Assembly: GCA_014526335.1 (NCBI GenBank)
Contig: JACTAT010000012.1
Location: 2,874,563-2,938,562, forward strand
DNA: 64,000 nt
Direction of reading: 5' to 3'
Source of the DNA: Chrysaora quinquecirrha
Lineage: Eukaryota; Cnidaria; Scyphozoa; Semaeostomeae; Pelagiidae
In this document: positions 1 through 11,388 of the stretch, one piece after another
Layout of the letters: every line of letters begins with the position of its first letter
Numbering within the stretch: the stretch's first letter is position 1
Notes under the pieces: generated by a model
The model's database searches: none
Seen by the model: the letters and a program-made list of their open reading frames with translations, nothing else
What the model was told of the DNA's origin: nothing
Position numbers and translations under genes: made by a program

Positions 1-262
1 GGCAGGATGCTGACATGACCTTCTCTTTGGCAGTCACAGCAGACATTACCTCCATCCATGCATTTGGCACAAAAACTGGTACACCTCATTTGGCATTCTT
101 CTCTTACAATATTATCATCCGAGCTTGATAACGATTGGCAATATTCGCAGGTTTGCATTAGGCTGCAATGATGCTCAAAGAAAGACTCCATGTCATCGCC
201 TGTTTTCCCCTTCTTTGGAGCGTAGTCAATTTCGGGAGCTAATTTCGAATATCTAACTAGTT
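1..262 (-). CDS. Partial Cys-rich reading frame running off the window edge
   Basis: On the minus strand a frame stays open from about 262 to base 1 and leaves the window. It is rich in cysteine: a His-Cys pair, a C-x2-C, two single Cys, a second C-x2-C and a CC-x-C, followed by an acidic/His stretch. This spacing suggests a zinc-binding module, but I do not recognise the family. A stop lies just upstream near 268 and the first in-frame ATG is at about 192, so it could be an internal exon starting at one of the AG dinucleotides around 240-262. It lies beyond the 3' tail of the LINE and is not part of it. Function unknown; it could equally be part of another transposon. Confidence 0.4.
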
Positions 263-411
263 TTTAAAAATGTTGACCTTTATGGGGTCAAATCAGGGGT
301 AAAAAGGGGAAAGGGGGCAAGGATTTCAGAACATCAAATAGCAACTAGAATTGTACAAAAATTAGCAATTGGGGTGAATTTCAGGAGCTGATTTCGAATA
401 TCTAACTAGTT
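226..411. repeat. Direct repeat pair beside the LINE 3' tail
   Basis: About 36 bases at 226-263 recur at 376-411 with two or three differences; both copies end in GAATATCTAACTAGTT. The second copy abuts the CAT-repeat tail of the LINE exactly. The spacer is a G-rich stretch with short runs of GGGG. It may be a pre-existing tandem duplication of the target site. Confidence 0.7.
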
Positions 412-566
412 CATCATCATCATCATCATCATCAATTTATTTAAAGTAGGCTTATTTACAATAAAATAGCTGATTAAGCTAATTAAGGCCTACTAACTAA
501 AAAAATACGTATTAATTTAGAATTCTACAAATATCTACAATATGAAAAGGAAAAATAATGTCTAGA

Positions 567-1100
567 TCATGTTAGATACCCAACCTGTGGTATATATGTT
601 TTACATAACCTACAGTTGCAATCCTCACCTTTCCAGCATTTAATTTGTGCTTTAAAAACAGAAAGTGAGCTGGCTTCTTTCACCGCAATTGGCAAATTCC
701 GCCAGAGTTTGTTTCCAAGGAAGGATATAGTTTCAACTCCATAAGTTGTTGTATGTACTTTTGGAATCTGTGAATCGTTACCTTGTCTTAGGTTGTAACT
801 AATATTACGATCCATGAAAATATCCTTCATAAATGCTAGGTTCAGGTCAGACTTAGTTTTATATACTTCAGTCATAAGCAGCTGTAGGTTCCTTAAATGG
901 ATGGTCTCCAGATTCCGTTGCTCCAGAAGGGACTCAAAGTCTGTTTGATTGTCATTGTATGCAAGACGCAATGCTCTTTCATGGATATGATTAATTTGAC
1001 GATTTAAAGTTGGGTCATAGAACATCCAGACAAGTGGGCAATAACTAAAGTGAGAGAAGACAAATGCCTGCATCGCCTTACTTAGCTTCTCCGTGCCCAT
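567..1100 (-). pseudogene. LINE ORF2, C-terminal module
   Basis: The frame carries SHFSYCPLVWMF, INHIHERALRLAYND and the terminal block ending CNCRLCKTYI, which is the usual C-terminus of CR1/L2-type ORF2 proteins, with a C-x-C-x2-C that may bind zinc. It overlaps the preceding RT frame by a few bases, so a frameshift near 1090 separates them. The stop at 567 is followed by about 130 bases of 3' UTR before the trinucleotide tail. The paralogous module at 41429-41970 is about half identical by eye. Confidence 0.8.
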
Positions 1101-2038
1101 TTAGCAGGATATTTTTTGCAAAGAGTTTTTACATGCTGCCTAAAGCTTAACGTTTGGTCAAACGTTATCCCTAGAAGCTTCTCCTCGTTGCTTTCCTTCA
1201 CGCTAGCCTCCCGTATTTTGATGGAGACTTCATCACCTTTCCGACCAAAAATCACCAAATGGCACTTGTCTTCATTTAGTTTCATATGATTGTTTGGAAA
1301 CCACTGACTGATCTTAAGAGCATCACACTCCAATTTTGCAATGATATTTTCTATGGTATGACCACATGCATATATTGTTGTGTCATCTGGGTAGTTACAA
1401 ACTTCGGTCTCTTCTAGGAATAGGAATAAGTCATTCACATATATGTTAAACAAAAGAGGTCCCAAAACCGAGCCTTGTGGTACACCCAGATCAGTGTTTC
1501 TCCACGCACTGAACGAACTGTTCACCTTCACCCTCTGCTTCCTATCAAGGAGATAGCTATGCACAAAAAGCAATGCCGATCTACTAAAATCATATGCGTT
1601 TAATTTTGCAATTAGTAACTCGTGATTTAGACAGTAAAAAGCCTTCGACAGGTCTCTCAGAACAGCACCTGCGACGCCCCCCGCTGTCCAAGGACTTGTT
1701 GACTAGAAGTGCATGCTGTGTGCCATACCCCTTTCGAAAGCCACATAAGAGTGGAGACAGAAAGCTTTCAGTGAGTGTTAGGATTTGATTTTGCATTAAC
1801 CGTTCAAAGATTTTCGAAACCGATGGTAAAACAGTTATTGGTCGATTATTCTTTTTTGAAAAAGCATAATCTTTTTTAAAGAGTGACGTTATATCCCCAG
1901 CTTTCAATTCTTGAGGGAAAGTGCTCTTTGCCATGTGCCAGTTAAATAATATTTGAATGGCGACACTAAATACGTGAGAATTTTCTTTAAGAATTCTTGC
2001 TGGTAAACTTTCAACAGGGGAGGCCTTTTTGTATTAAC
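1082..2038 (-). pseudogene. LINE ORF2, reverse transcriptase domain
   Basis: RT motifs occur in order but across two frames. RPITVLPSVSKIFERL and GFRKGYGTQHALL are read in one frame (1590-2038); after a frameshift near 1690 the frame gives LRDLSKAFYCLNHELLIAKL, LGVPQGSVLGPLLFNIYVND and NYPDDTTIY (1082-1690). The second Asp-equivalent of motif A (usually AFD) is Tyr here and the catalytic box is YPDD instead of YADD, although both DD residues remain. These substitutions and the frameshift indicate a dead copy. Family placement (CR1/jockey-like) rests on the QGSVLGPLLF and SHFSYCPLVWMF blocks. Confidence 0.85.
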
Positions 2039-2791
2039 TTATTTTATCTGAGTATCAATTTCGTTAATAGAAACCTCTCTAAACTCAAATTTGTGTGTGT
2101 TCTTAAGATTCTCTTGGATTTTGCAAATACTTGGGTGAGCATCGTATTTTTTAATAGCTTTTTCTACGGGATCCTGTATATCATCCGTAGGGAGCAAAAC
2201 TACATCACCAGCAGAGATTTCTAGACTGTCTGTCACAGTTGCAAAATTATGGTTAAAGATCTCTGCAATCTCCAAGCCACTGGTGATCATTTTATCATTT
2301 TCAATCAATGTCAAAGATGAGTTTACCTGGACCTTATCTGAAAAGATCCGTTTTACTGTTTTCCAGAAATTGCGATTATCCTTGAAATTATCAAAGTTAA
2401 TATTTCTGTAGTAATCAAATTTTGCCTTGCACAGTAACTTTACACATTTATTCCTCTGTTTTTTAAAAGCCTCAAGATTGGCTTCAGTTCTGTTTTTGTT
2501 GTACTTGTTACGTAGCTTAGTACGGTGCATGTGCTCTTTGCGCAATGCTTTTGTCATAAAAGGCCCATCGTTTGCACGAATCGATTTCCTTTTAACAGGT
2601 GCATGTTCGTTCAGTGCGTGCCTGACCCCAGCCTCAAAGCCACCGTAGTCTTCAACCTCACTTAATTCAGATGAGATCATATGCAATAAGTTTTCTTTGA
2701 AGTCCACGGCATCAAATTTGCTGTAATCCCGGTATGTGACTATCTTTGGACCCCTTTTGACAAATCCACCCTTGAGGGCAGTAACTACCAT
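2039..2791 (-). pseudogene. LINE ORF2, endonuclease-to-RT linker
   Basis: A 250-residue open stretch continues directly from the endonuclease end. It contains the block typical of CR1/jockey-type linkers: NEHAPVKRKSIRAN, FMTKALRKEHMHRTKL, then the Lys-rich helix and FWKTVKRIFSDK. It ends at a stop/frameshift near 2039; the next frame resumes with SPVESLPARIL at the start of the RT. It has no enzymatic motif of its own. This is the longest intact piece of the element. Confidence 0.75.
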
Positions 2792-2792
2792 T

Positions 2793-3455
2793 GCATGAAA
2801 ATCAGAAAAACCCGTTTCTATAGCAATCGTATTTTGAAAGCTAGATTTTCTGTTTGTCAGGATTAAGTCAATGCTTCGAGGGTTACCTGAATTGAAACAG
2901 GTTGGGCATCTAACAAGATTTTTAGGTAGTAATCATCCATGAAAGCACTGATAACGTCCTCCTCGACTTCACAATTGAAATCTCCAATTAGAATGAAGTT
3001 CTCATACTTCCTACAAAAATAGTCGAGCGTTTTCCCAATTTCACGAAAGAAGTATTGTTCGGGCTGAGATGGTGGACGATAAATCGAAATGAGAATCCAC
3101 TTTTGTTTTTTGACAGTTAGTTCAATTTGCCCACACTCAATATCATTGGGTGGTTTATAAATTGTCAATTCCTTGATTGGTGCTCTCTCTTTCACATATA
3201 TCAATAGGCCACCCCCATATCGATCTCGATCATACCGGAATGGTTTCATGAAACTTTCAATCATGAATTGACTGGTTGTAAAAGTATTGTCGATTTTTGT
3301 CTCTGCAATTATGAGAACATCTATATTATCTGAAACTAATGGTCTAAGAAACTCTATCTTATTTCTTATAGAGTTTTTGTTAAGATATGCAATAATAAGA
3401 CCATTATGATTCCAAAGTCTAATACTTTTCAGTGAGGTAATAGCATCATCATACT
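2793..3455 (-). pseudogene. LINE ORF2, APE-type endonuclease domain
   Basis: The frame is open from a stop near 3456; the N-terminal block NSIRNKIEFLRPLV and AETKID is typical of APE-like endonucleases that nick target DNA for target-primed reverse transcription. YGGGLLIYVK, ISIYRPP and LIGDFNCEV follow in order, giving the catalytic Asp and Asn of GDFN. A single-base frameshift near 2895 moves the end of the domain (RSIDLILTN, then ETGFSDFHAMV, with the usual catalytic SDH changed in spacing to SDFH as in CR1 relatives) into the frame that continues into the linker. No start codon is obvious at the upstream end. Confidence 0.8.
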
Positions 3456-3653
3456 AATTGGATTGATCAGATTGGTCGTTTTCAGAGCTTTCAGGGATAG
3501 AATCATTTGGCTTATCAGAACAATTTCTATGGCTGACGTCACTTAGGTCATGATCAGGTGAAGCATAGTTTTAAGAAAATTCGGAACATTATTATCTACG
3601 TTCTCCCAACCATAGATCTCCCTGAGTTGACTAGAGTAGCCAGGTCTACGGCG

Positions 3654-4004
3654 TCAATTTTTACAAGTATTTAACAGATTATCTTCAAAAATTTTATCAC
3701 CAGTACGATTTAAATGTATACCACTACGATTCAAATGTCTTAGAGTGTCTATGTAAGGATGGTCAACGTACCTCAATTCTTTTTCAGGGCATAAATCTGC
3801 AAGAATAAGGTTTACCCTTTTCCTTTTTTCTTCATATTTGTCGTTCCGTCCAACTAGACCGGAAATCGTGACATCGATTTGTTCCTTCTCGATCGATGTT
3901 GCCAGCGATATTATTTCTTGTGCGAGTGTGACTTCAGATTGATTCTTGTTCTGTAAGTTGTTTGTTCCAATATGCAGAATAACAGCGTCGGGACTGCTTT
4001 CCAC
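3654..4004 (-). pseudogene. LINE ORF1, SGNH/GDSL esterase-like domain
   Basis: The 116-residue frame contains the block ILHIGTNNL, expected around the oxyanion-hole Asn of SGNH hydrolases, and near the end SGIHLNRTGDKIF, where the His of the catalytic dyad (here within IHLN) is expected. The GDS nucleophile block should lie upstream, toward 4010-4100, and is not in an open frame. Esterase-type ORF1 proteins are established for several CR1/L2-group LINEs, where they are thought to act in RNP or membrane association. The frame is interrupted between this domain and the N-terminal part at 4552-4987. Confidence 0.7.
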
Positions 4005-4551
4005 TTTTTGCCTGGCAGTAATGCTTCATGTCGTTTACAGTTGCTCCACTAAAGGCTTTTACGTGAATCTTTTCATTCTTTTCACAACTTTTCGTCATTC
4101 TCCAGCCTTCAACTTTTTTCTCAAGTGAGTCTCCCAGTATTACAATGTTTCGACGAGCTTCTTGTTTATCTTGTTTATGTTGTTGTTCATCTTTATCCTT
4201 GACTGTTACAGAGCTAATTTCTTCAGGGATGGCAGAGGTTTGACTTTCCGCGTGACACTGATTATCAGAGGAATCAGTATTAGTGCTAGCCCCATTGTTG
4301 CTTCGCTTTTTACTTTTCTTTTTCTTTCTTCTCGTTTGTTTAAGAGTTTCTACTTCAATGCTTTCATAAACAATTGGTGTTTTGTTTATTCCTTCGACTT
4401 TCCCATTGTTATGATTATTTAGTATTTGATCTTTTGATTTATTGATCTGATCAAGTTGATACCTGAGGGTGAAGTTTTCCTCTGTTATTTTTCGATTTAC
4501 CTCTCTTTCCCTTTCAATTAGCTGGTTTAAATCCGCAACACTAGCAGCAAG

Positions 4552-4987
4552 TCAACTTGCACTTTCAAATATGCGAAGGTCGGGAAGCGTTGAGTTCACT
4601 GCAGAATATTTCATGGCAAAACATTCCGAGTGTTGAGTGGGTGTGGTCGATTTTGGGCTCGTAGATTTCTCCGTGAAGACTGACTCGGTGTTGCTTTCCT
4701 TATCAATTTGCTTGACAGTTTTGTTGCCTTCTTTCCGCGTTGAATTCCTCTCCATTTGTATCATCATTGTATGTCTTTGAAACAAAGTGTGACCAATTCT
4801 CAACATACAGCATGCCTCCAGACACAAGGTCATCTAGCAAGGAGGAAAGCAACTCTTCTGTTAGGCCTTGTTTCATAGCTTCGCATGTAATGAACTTTTT
4901 ATCTGGCTTCTTCTTCTCGATAGTACGGATATCTTCAATAAGACGAGCCAACATGCCAATGGTTTTTAGTTTTCCATGTAGCTCCAT
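4552..4987 (-). pseudogene. LINE ORF1, N-terminal part
   Basis: The first ATG on the minus strand is at 4987. The first ~75 residues are helical and charged, with the shape of a small winged-helix-like module (EAMKQGLTEELLSSLLDDL, then a GGMLYVEN turn). A Ser/Thr/Lys-rich linker follows. The reading frame shifts near 4750, where the two overlapping frames exchange. Position ahead of the SGNH domain and similarity in layout to the fragment at 42163-42417 support assignment as ORF1 N-terminus. Known CR1/L2 ORF1 proteins bind RNA; that role is inferred, not seen. Confidence 0.6.
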
Positions 4988-5306
4988 ACTGAAAGTATTT
5001 CAGGTTCATAAATTGTATTTTAGATTCTTGTTGCCACTACTCAAGGAAACACGTTCGACCCTCAACACTAAAAGTAAAACTTTTTAACAAGGAAGGTTAG
5101 AGATAAATAAAAAATGTCCAACTTTCACAGAAACGAAGCTTCTTACTAAACAATAAACACTAATAATGTTAAAACCTTCATAGTATGCATTTTGCGCAGT
5201 GTGTAGTCCAGTTTTTTTCAAAATTTGATTTCTGTTCCTCTGCGGTTTGTACCATGAAAGAACTGCCAAAGAAAATTTCTTTTCTCTGTATTTTGATTAT
5301 TTTTCA

Positions 5307-8104
5307 CTATTGCTTGTATGGCGAAAAAAAATCCACTTTGCAAAAGTATGGCTGTGGCTGCTCTGTTTCATTAACAGCCCAATTGGATAGGCAATTTGAT
5401 GATCTTTTAGATCTACTCATTGTCGTGCTCAATAACAGCCCATTCACCTTGCAGCAGCCAAACTTGTTGAAGTTTGGTGACACATGAATAACATTTTCAT
5501 TCAGATCATTCAAATATTCCATGGTATTTTGATAAAGTTCATCATTCATGATCTTGGATATTCTTTGAGGAGGTAAAAACTTTGCTACTTTAAATAAGAA
5601 AGGGCTTTCCTCTCTTCCAACAGCATTTTGCCCGTCAAAGGCATCATTGTAATTCCTGAAATTCTTCAGCATGGTTCCTCTCATTCTGGTTAATGAAATC
5701 ATTTTTTGAATCATCATCATTCTTCTCTCCAAAATCTTTCAATTTTTTGTAGGATGGACATTCATTCTGACATATGTCAAAACATGAGGGAAGTTCTTCA
5801 AAAGCTTTCTCTACTTTAAGCTTTTTCTGCATTGTGAACTTCACAAAAATCTCATCTTCAATTGATCTCCCACTGTTGGGTAGGTCAATGAGAACTCCAT
5901 TCATTCTCTCTGATACAAAACACCAGAAAGAATGACATGGTCCAAAGTCAGTCATTTTATCAGGCAAATGCAAAGCCAAATACAAATTTCCAAACAGTTT
6001 ATGATGTTCTTTCATCTTTTTATCAAGCAATGAAATTTCATCAAAGTTAATTCTCTATTTTGCACAGACTTCAACAATTTCACACAAAATTACCAGGCAT
6101 CTGTAAAATTTTGCAGATATGAGGTTGTAGAAGCAGGGTCTTGCATAAATCAAGGCAAACAGCAACCATTGGTGCGCTGTAAACCCTTCAAGGGTTGCCT
6201 TTTCCAGAATTGATGTTGTTAGCCTGCCACAGTCAGATGGCATCTCAATGGATTTAATTCTTTTTTTTTAATGTAAAAAAATTATCATCATTCTTGTTTT
6301 CAAAGAATTCTTGGTTTAAAAGAATTGTTATTTCCTTTTTTACTAAACAAAGCAGGATAGCATGCATAGTATCAATAGCACACATTCTCACTGGGTCAAA
6401 ATATGGCAGTCTATGCAGCTCGGAGAATCTAACTCCATTACGCTTTGCAATTTCATTGGCTTCAGTTTTGTTACGAGCATGTAGATACTCAGCAGATTGT
6501 ATGTGTATCTCTTCTTTTGTTCTTTTTTCAAAACTAAAATCTTTTGACAAGTAGCTCCTCCTGCTGGTTAGACCACCATTTGCCCCTTTCTCTCTTTCAG
6601 CAGTAAATTTGCATTTGCTGCATCCCTTGTTTCCAGTGAACGAGAGAAATTGGCTTACTTTGCGCATAGCTGGAATATCACAGCTCACACAAAGAAGCAT
6701 TCCTTTCATAGTGACAAGCTCACCAGTTTCATAAATCCTTATCTGCTTTCCTGTCTATGAGATAAGAAGATCATCAATGATTGGCTTCAGATACGTGTTA
6801 ATATGCATTTTTGGCTCAGTCGGCCCTGGGATAATTCCAATCAAACAAATCCATTTTTTTTAAAAAGGATGTGAATGTGGCAAATTGAGCACAGATAGCA
6901 TTATGCTTCCAATGGTATACTGGGACCTTTTATATGTCTTAACCCAGTCGACTGTTAACATTGATCCAATGTTATAGGGGTTGGCAAAAGAAAAAGAAAA
7001 CTCCTTCCACACTGATCCATCTCCAACATCTTCCAGCACTGAAGGGGAGCTCAAATTTCCATACGATGAGAGGAGTGCTCTGAACTCAGTGTTCTGCATC
7101 ATATCTTCCAGCCATTGAGATGGAGATTTAAATGTGAAAACTTTGTAGGGGACCAAGGTTGTTTTACTGTAGGCCAACCTTTTAACATAGAGCAGTGTCT
7201 CTGTGCATGTTTTCTTCAGCAATTTTGCTGAGCATTTTTTGGCAATTTATTTCCCATTGACTTCAATAAATGTGTCCTCAAAGTTATACACCGCATTACA
7301 TTCATCTGAAGGACAGACCACCATAGATTTTGAGGTCATGTGCCGCAAATGTTCAGGTAGATGTTTGACAGCGCTATACATTGATACAGGGAATATTTAT
7401 GCTAAAGGATGCCCTATTAGCCATAACAGGGCGTGGACCAGTGTAAGAATGAAAGAAGCAGCTGTACTGGTAACATTGAACCTTGCTTGCCACCACAAAA
7501 ACAGCTGGGTGAACCAATTTACAACTGATGTATGCCAGTTTTGATCTGCTGAGCCTGACAGAGCATCATCTTCCTCAGGGCAGCTGTAATGGTGGCATTA
7601 TCGCCTACGACATCATCATCTGTTTGAGAACAAAAAAACCTCATAAGAAAAATGGAGTTTATTGAATGAGATGCAACGGATGCACAGTAAAGTTTGCCTT
7701 GGTAGTAGGCCTATACCTTCATTTTCATGTTCTCGCCTTCTTCAAAATGATCATTGGATTCTAAAAAGTAAAAGATGGATGATAGACGCCTCAAAACGCT
7801 ATAGGGTAGAAAATAAATTTAGATCCAAAAATAACCTGCAAATGCAAATGATACCTATCAATCGTCACCTACCATGGTTTGAAACATCATCCATGTCAAC
7901 ATCATCAGTTGATTCTTCCATTTCCGGGGCCATAATGGCAGCTGCACTGGATGCAGTAGATACAGATGATTGACTTTGATTACTATTTGAAAAATTCTCA
8001 AGTGTCTCTGCGAATCGTTCATAGGTGGCTAGATGCATATTAATGTAACGTCTCGTGTAATATTTTCCACCTTTACACAAGTTGCAAGGGCAAAGATATT
8101 CCAT
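5307..8104 (-). pseudogene. EnSpm/CACTA-type TNP2-like transposase, broken
   Basis: Minus-strand pieces occur in the order known for animal EnSpm/CACTA transposases. The N-terminus at 8104 has CPCNLCKGG and a HLATYERF helix. After a degraded stretch (in-frame stop near 7395) comes a Cys pair (VVCPSDECNAVY) and a C-rich spacer (7222-7380), a block at 6860-7222, GIIPGPTEPKMHINTYL near 6800, CDIPAMRKVSQF and GCSKC (6600-6709), LPYFDPVRMCAIDTMHAILL (6340-6430), then DFGPCHSFWCFVSERMNG (5900-5960) and a C-terminal RSSNCLSNW. Frames change at least four times. The family cuts and pastes elements with CACT-type ends; I could not find the ends here. It shares a ~330-bp upstream region with the multi-exon gene on the other strand. 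Confidence 0.75.
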
Positions 8105-8431
8105 CGTTTTTATTGAGAAGTCAAGAACACAACACTTGATAAGAGATGTCGATAGCGAAATGACAAAGATGGTAAGAAAGAAAATGATTGCCTAGGCGCC
8201 AAAAACCACATCAAGCACATGTAGATGTTTATCACCCCTAGCAACTGGCAAACAGAAATTAATTTGATCACATGGGAAGGTTTCGGCCAATGAGCCTGTA
8301 GCGCGCTTTTCTAACTATAGAGTGAAAAAACGGCGGTTGGCGATTGAAACTCCTAACATCAAAGTTCAAACTACAACCTCACAACGCCTGTTTTCCATTC
8401 CATATCGTTGTTCTAGAATTAGAAAATAAAA
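8105..8431. promoter_or_regulatory. Putative bidirectional promoter region between divergent genes
   Basis: This stretch separates the start of the TNP2-like frame (-) from the first ATG of the spliced gene (+). It has no convincing ORF. Divergent arrangement implies a shared promoter, but no TATA-type or initiator element can be assigned with confidence. Confidence 0.3.
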
Positions 8432-11089
8432 ATGGAAACCAATGTGTTCGATTTGTACAGATTCGAAGAAGAAGGTCGCAGATCTCGAGGCAGAAAATAC
8501 AAGATTATGAAGGGAAATTGAACTCCATGATAACAAGGAAAATTACAAGCCAAAGATCAAACTATCAACGGCAAACAATTTATTGGCCTATTATATTCGG
8601 TGATTTTTACTTAAGATTTTTCAGATTTTCTAATCTAGATATCACATATCTATTGCATGGACATATATTTATTCATATTCTTTTTGCCTGAAGGGTATAT
8701 TGAAAATAATATTTCAACTTCATGAGGATATCACAGATAATTTGGAAAAAAGTTGAATGGTGTGCACTTGCAGGGGATAAAAGTGATCTTTTATCTGCTG
8801 CAAAAAAAGAGTGCAGGGCAAGAGGAAGATTTGTTGAGATGAACAGGCTGGATATTCTGGAGAGTATCCGGCAATATTACAACAGTCGTCAAAGAACAAA
8901 GAAGAAAAATAACAGTCTCAAGAAGAGGAGACATGCTAGGAAATTGTCAAAACTTGGCACAATAAATTATGTAAGATTTTTATACCGAACAAGTCGGATT
9001 TTTAAATGTCTTTTCCTAACCAAACGTTAGGGTCTTTGAGATGTTCATACATTACTTTTTGCAGCGCATTCAAAATGAAGAGGTGCAAAAAGCTATCCAG
9101 CAAGGGAAGCTAGATGCCAAAAATAAAAAGGCTGTTGCAGCCTTTAAGAAGTCTGTTCCTGTCAAGAAGCTGGAAGAGATTGATTCACCTCCTGACAGTG
9201 ATGACGACATTAGTAAGCAGGAACAGCAACAAGAAATTGGCAGCACTGCATCATGCCAATGCCATGCGAAAGAAAAGCTTCGAGAAAGCATGTCAAGATT
9301 ATTTCAAAGAATCAAATGAAGTCAATACATATGAAATGTCAGATGACAGCCAGCATCTTTCTGTAGCCAAAACATCAATACCAAGATCTTGCTCACAGAG
9401 AATGAAAACAATACTTGACTTAGAAGAGTCTCAGATTGAAGAAGATTTCACAAAGAGATCTCTTTGAAAGCAATTTTGGTACTTGTGAGCCTCTAGATTT
9501 AAAAAGTGTTCAGCCTGGGTCTATTTTTAAAGTAAAGGTACGTAAGAAATAATTTTGGATTTGATAAATTTTTTAAAAGTGTTTCCAATACCCCTTAACT
9601 AACTTAATATTTTCTAAAATTTTACTTCTTAAATGATGGATACCCTATTGAGGAATCTTGCTGTATTTCTAAACAAAGAAAATGTGATTTCATTTTTTTC
9701 CAATTTTTACCTTTTTCTTTCTCAATTTAGTTTAACTCAGTAATCTATGTAGAACATTATTTTAGTACCGCAATACTATTAAGCTTATATTGTGCTTTAT
9801 TTTCAATAGATGAAAAAACACACAAAAGCATTTCAGCCTATCAGAACAGTTGGAATTATTCATGCCCCAAATGGTGGAATGAAAATTCAAGATAGGGAAA
9901 TTCTTAGGCAGATAGAGGACTCCATGTTGGATGGCCAGCTTCTGGTAAAAATTTTCATACAATTGGCTAGATATATTTGCTAATAATTTCCAAGTAAGAG
10001 CCTCAATTACTTTATATCTGTTTTAATTTGATCTATACGGAAAATTCACTATTTTTCCCCATTCTTAACAGGGATTTGATCATAAATTTATCATTACTCC
10101 TGTACTTGCCTATAATTTTTCTGCTGGTTTCAAAAGTTCCAACTTGGCCATTGCTGTGAGTTGTTATTTTCAATCAAATCTGCACTTATCATTATCTGGT
10201 ATTTTTTAAACATTACTTACATCCTTTTTCAAGATTGTCCAAAAATGTTTGAATTCTTTAAAGGTGGCTGGCATGAATTCAAATGAGAAGAAAGTTCTGG
10301 TGTTTTTGAACCCACGTGGTGATAAGGGCGACAGATATGACTAAAAATTAGGTAGGATAAGAAGAATCTGTTTGTTATCAGATTAACACTGAATTATAAG
10401 AATTCACTTGATAAGTTGTTCTGTATAGAAAGCGTTTTACTTTGCAAATCTTATGGCTTTATTCTCATGGTACTTATATTACTTCACAGCCATTTCTATG
10501 ATCAAATGTTGGGGGTCAAGGTTGACTGTAATATATTAACAAATGATAAATGGGAAGCTGTTAATAAGGTTGGTGTAAATCTTTTATTTGATTCTATTTC
10601 TCTCATTAAACATTTATCAAGTTGTTGAACTATTCCCAAACTTGCATATACCAGTATGAACTGGCAGCATCTTTCAAACAATTGCTAATAAATGGTTCAT
10701 TTTTATTTTAATGGCTACAGCGTATTCATAATGATATTCTTGTGGTGGTAGTCATTAATTGTTTCAGGGTTTTAATCTGCTTATTTTTATTGCTTTTCAG
10801 ATTCAACTTTTAAAGGCAACTAATTCTGGAGTCTTATCTTTTCTGGTAAATAAACAAATATTGTTGGATCTGTCATGCTTCCAGAACAGGTGATAAATTG
10901 GTTGACTTTTATGGTGTTTTAATTTACTCTTACAGCTGATCACAAATTAATATAACTTTGTTATTATTACATTCTCAGGTTGACTTTGTGGATGTCCGTC
11001 TTTGGATTTTAAATGTAATAATTGGTGGTAGTCAATATGAAATAGAGGTGGATAATGATGTTGATGATTATGCAACACAATTTCCATGA
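8432..11089 (+). CDS. Unrecognised multi-exon gene divergent from the EnSpm transposase
   Basis: Small exons with good splice borders can be read: 8774-8970, 9065-9537, 9810-9944, 10072-10155, 10264-10340, 10490-10568, 10801-10845 and 10979-11089 (TGA stop). The last six join in phase and stay open; for example exon 9810-9944 reads FQPIRTVGIIHAPNGG and the next GFDHKFIITPVLAYNFSAGF. An ATG at 8432 may begin exon 1 but its link is unclear because a stop follows at 8519. The 9065-9537 exon needs two frame changes, and the donor after 10340 is CT instead of GT although the phase to the next exon is exact. The N-terminal half is Lys/Arg-rich, the C-terminus acidic. I recognise no family. It may be the second protein of the EnSpm element or an unrelated gene. 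Confidence 0.55.
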
Positions 11090-11388
11090 ACTTGTTAAAG
11101 CTAAGACTGTATTTAAATATAGGTTAAATCTGTATTTGAAATTGAAATTTTGTTGAAATCAAGTTGAAATTTTGCGGCACAATGCTTCTCCTAACAACAA
11201 CATTGCTTGGAGGGGGTTGGGGAGACACAAAATCGGAAAAAAATGCCAAAAAATTGTACAGTTCGCAAAAATTGACTTGAGTCTCAGTATATTTTGTGAA
11301 GGATTGCAGGTCTATAAATTTCAAAACAATTTTGTAAAGGCGTCCATTTTGCAACAAAACCACTCTTTTGAATACGAACAAATAGTAC
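11090..11388. other. Intergenic, no gene seen
   Basis: AT-rich sequence between the spliced gene and the gypsy integrase. A G-rich patch (GGAGGGGGTTGGGGAG) lies near 11210. It could contain the end of the EnSpm element or the 3' LTR of the gypsy element, but I could match neither to a partner. Confidence 0.4.

Larger units (their letters stand above)
412..4990 (-). mobile_element. CR1/L2-like non-LTR retrotransposon, near full length, decayed
   Basis: Reading 5' to 3' on the minus strand the element has an ORF1 (4987 to 3654) with an N-terminal helical domain and an SGNH/esterase domain, then ORF2 (3455 to 567) with an APE-type endonuclease, linker, reverse transcriptase and a conserved C-terminal module. 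It ends in a short 3' UTR and a trinucleotide tail at 412-434 (ATG repeats on the minus strand) instead of poly-A. This gene order and the esterase ORF1 are known for the CR1/L2 group. At least four frameshifts and two altered catalytic positions in the RT make it inactive. A related, internally deleted copy at 41339-42430 shares the 3' end and has a TAT tail. Confidence 0.85.

Noticed and set aside
9070..9291. Minus-strand Ser-rich frame
   Set aside because: It is antisense to the well-spliced plus-strand exon 9065-9537.
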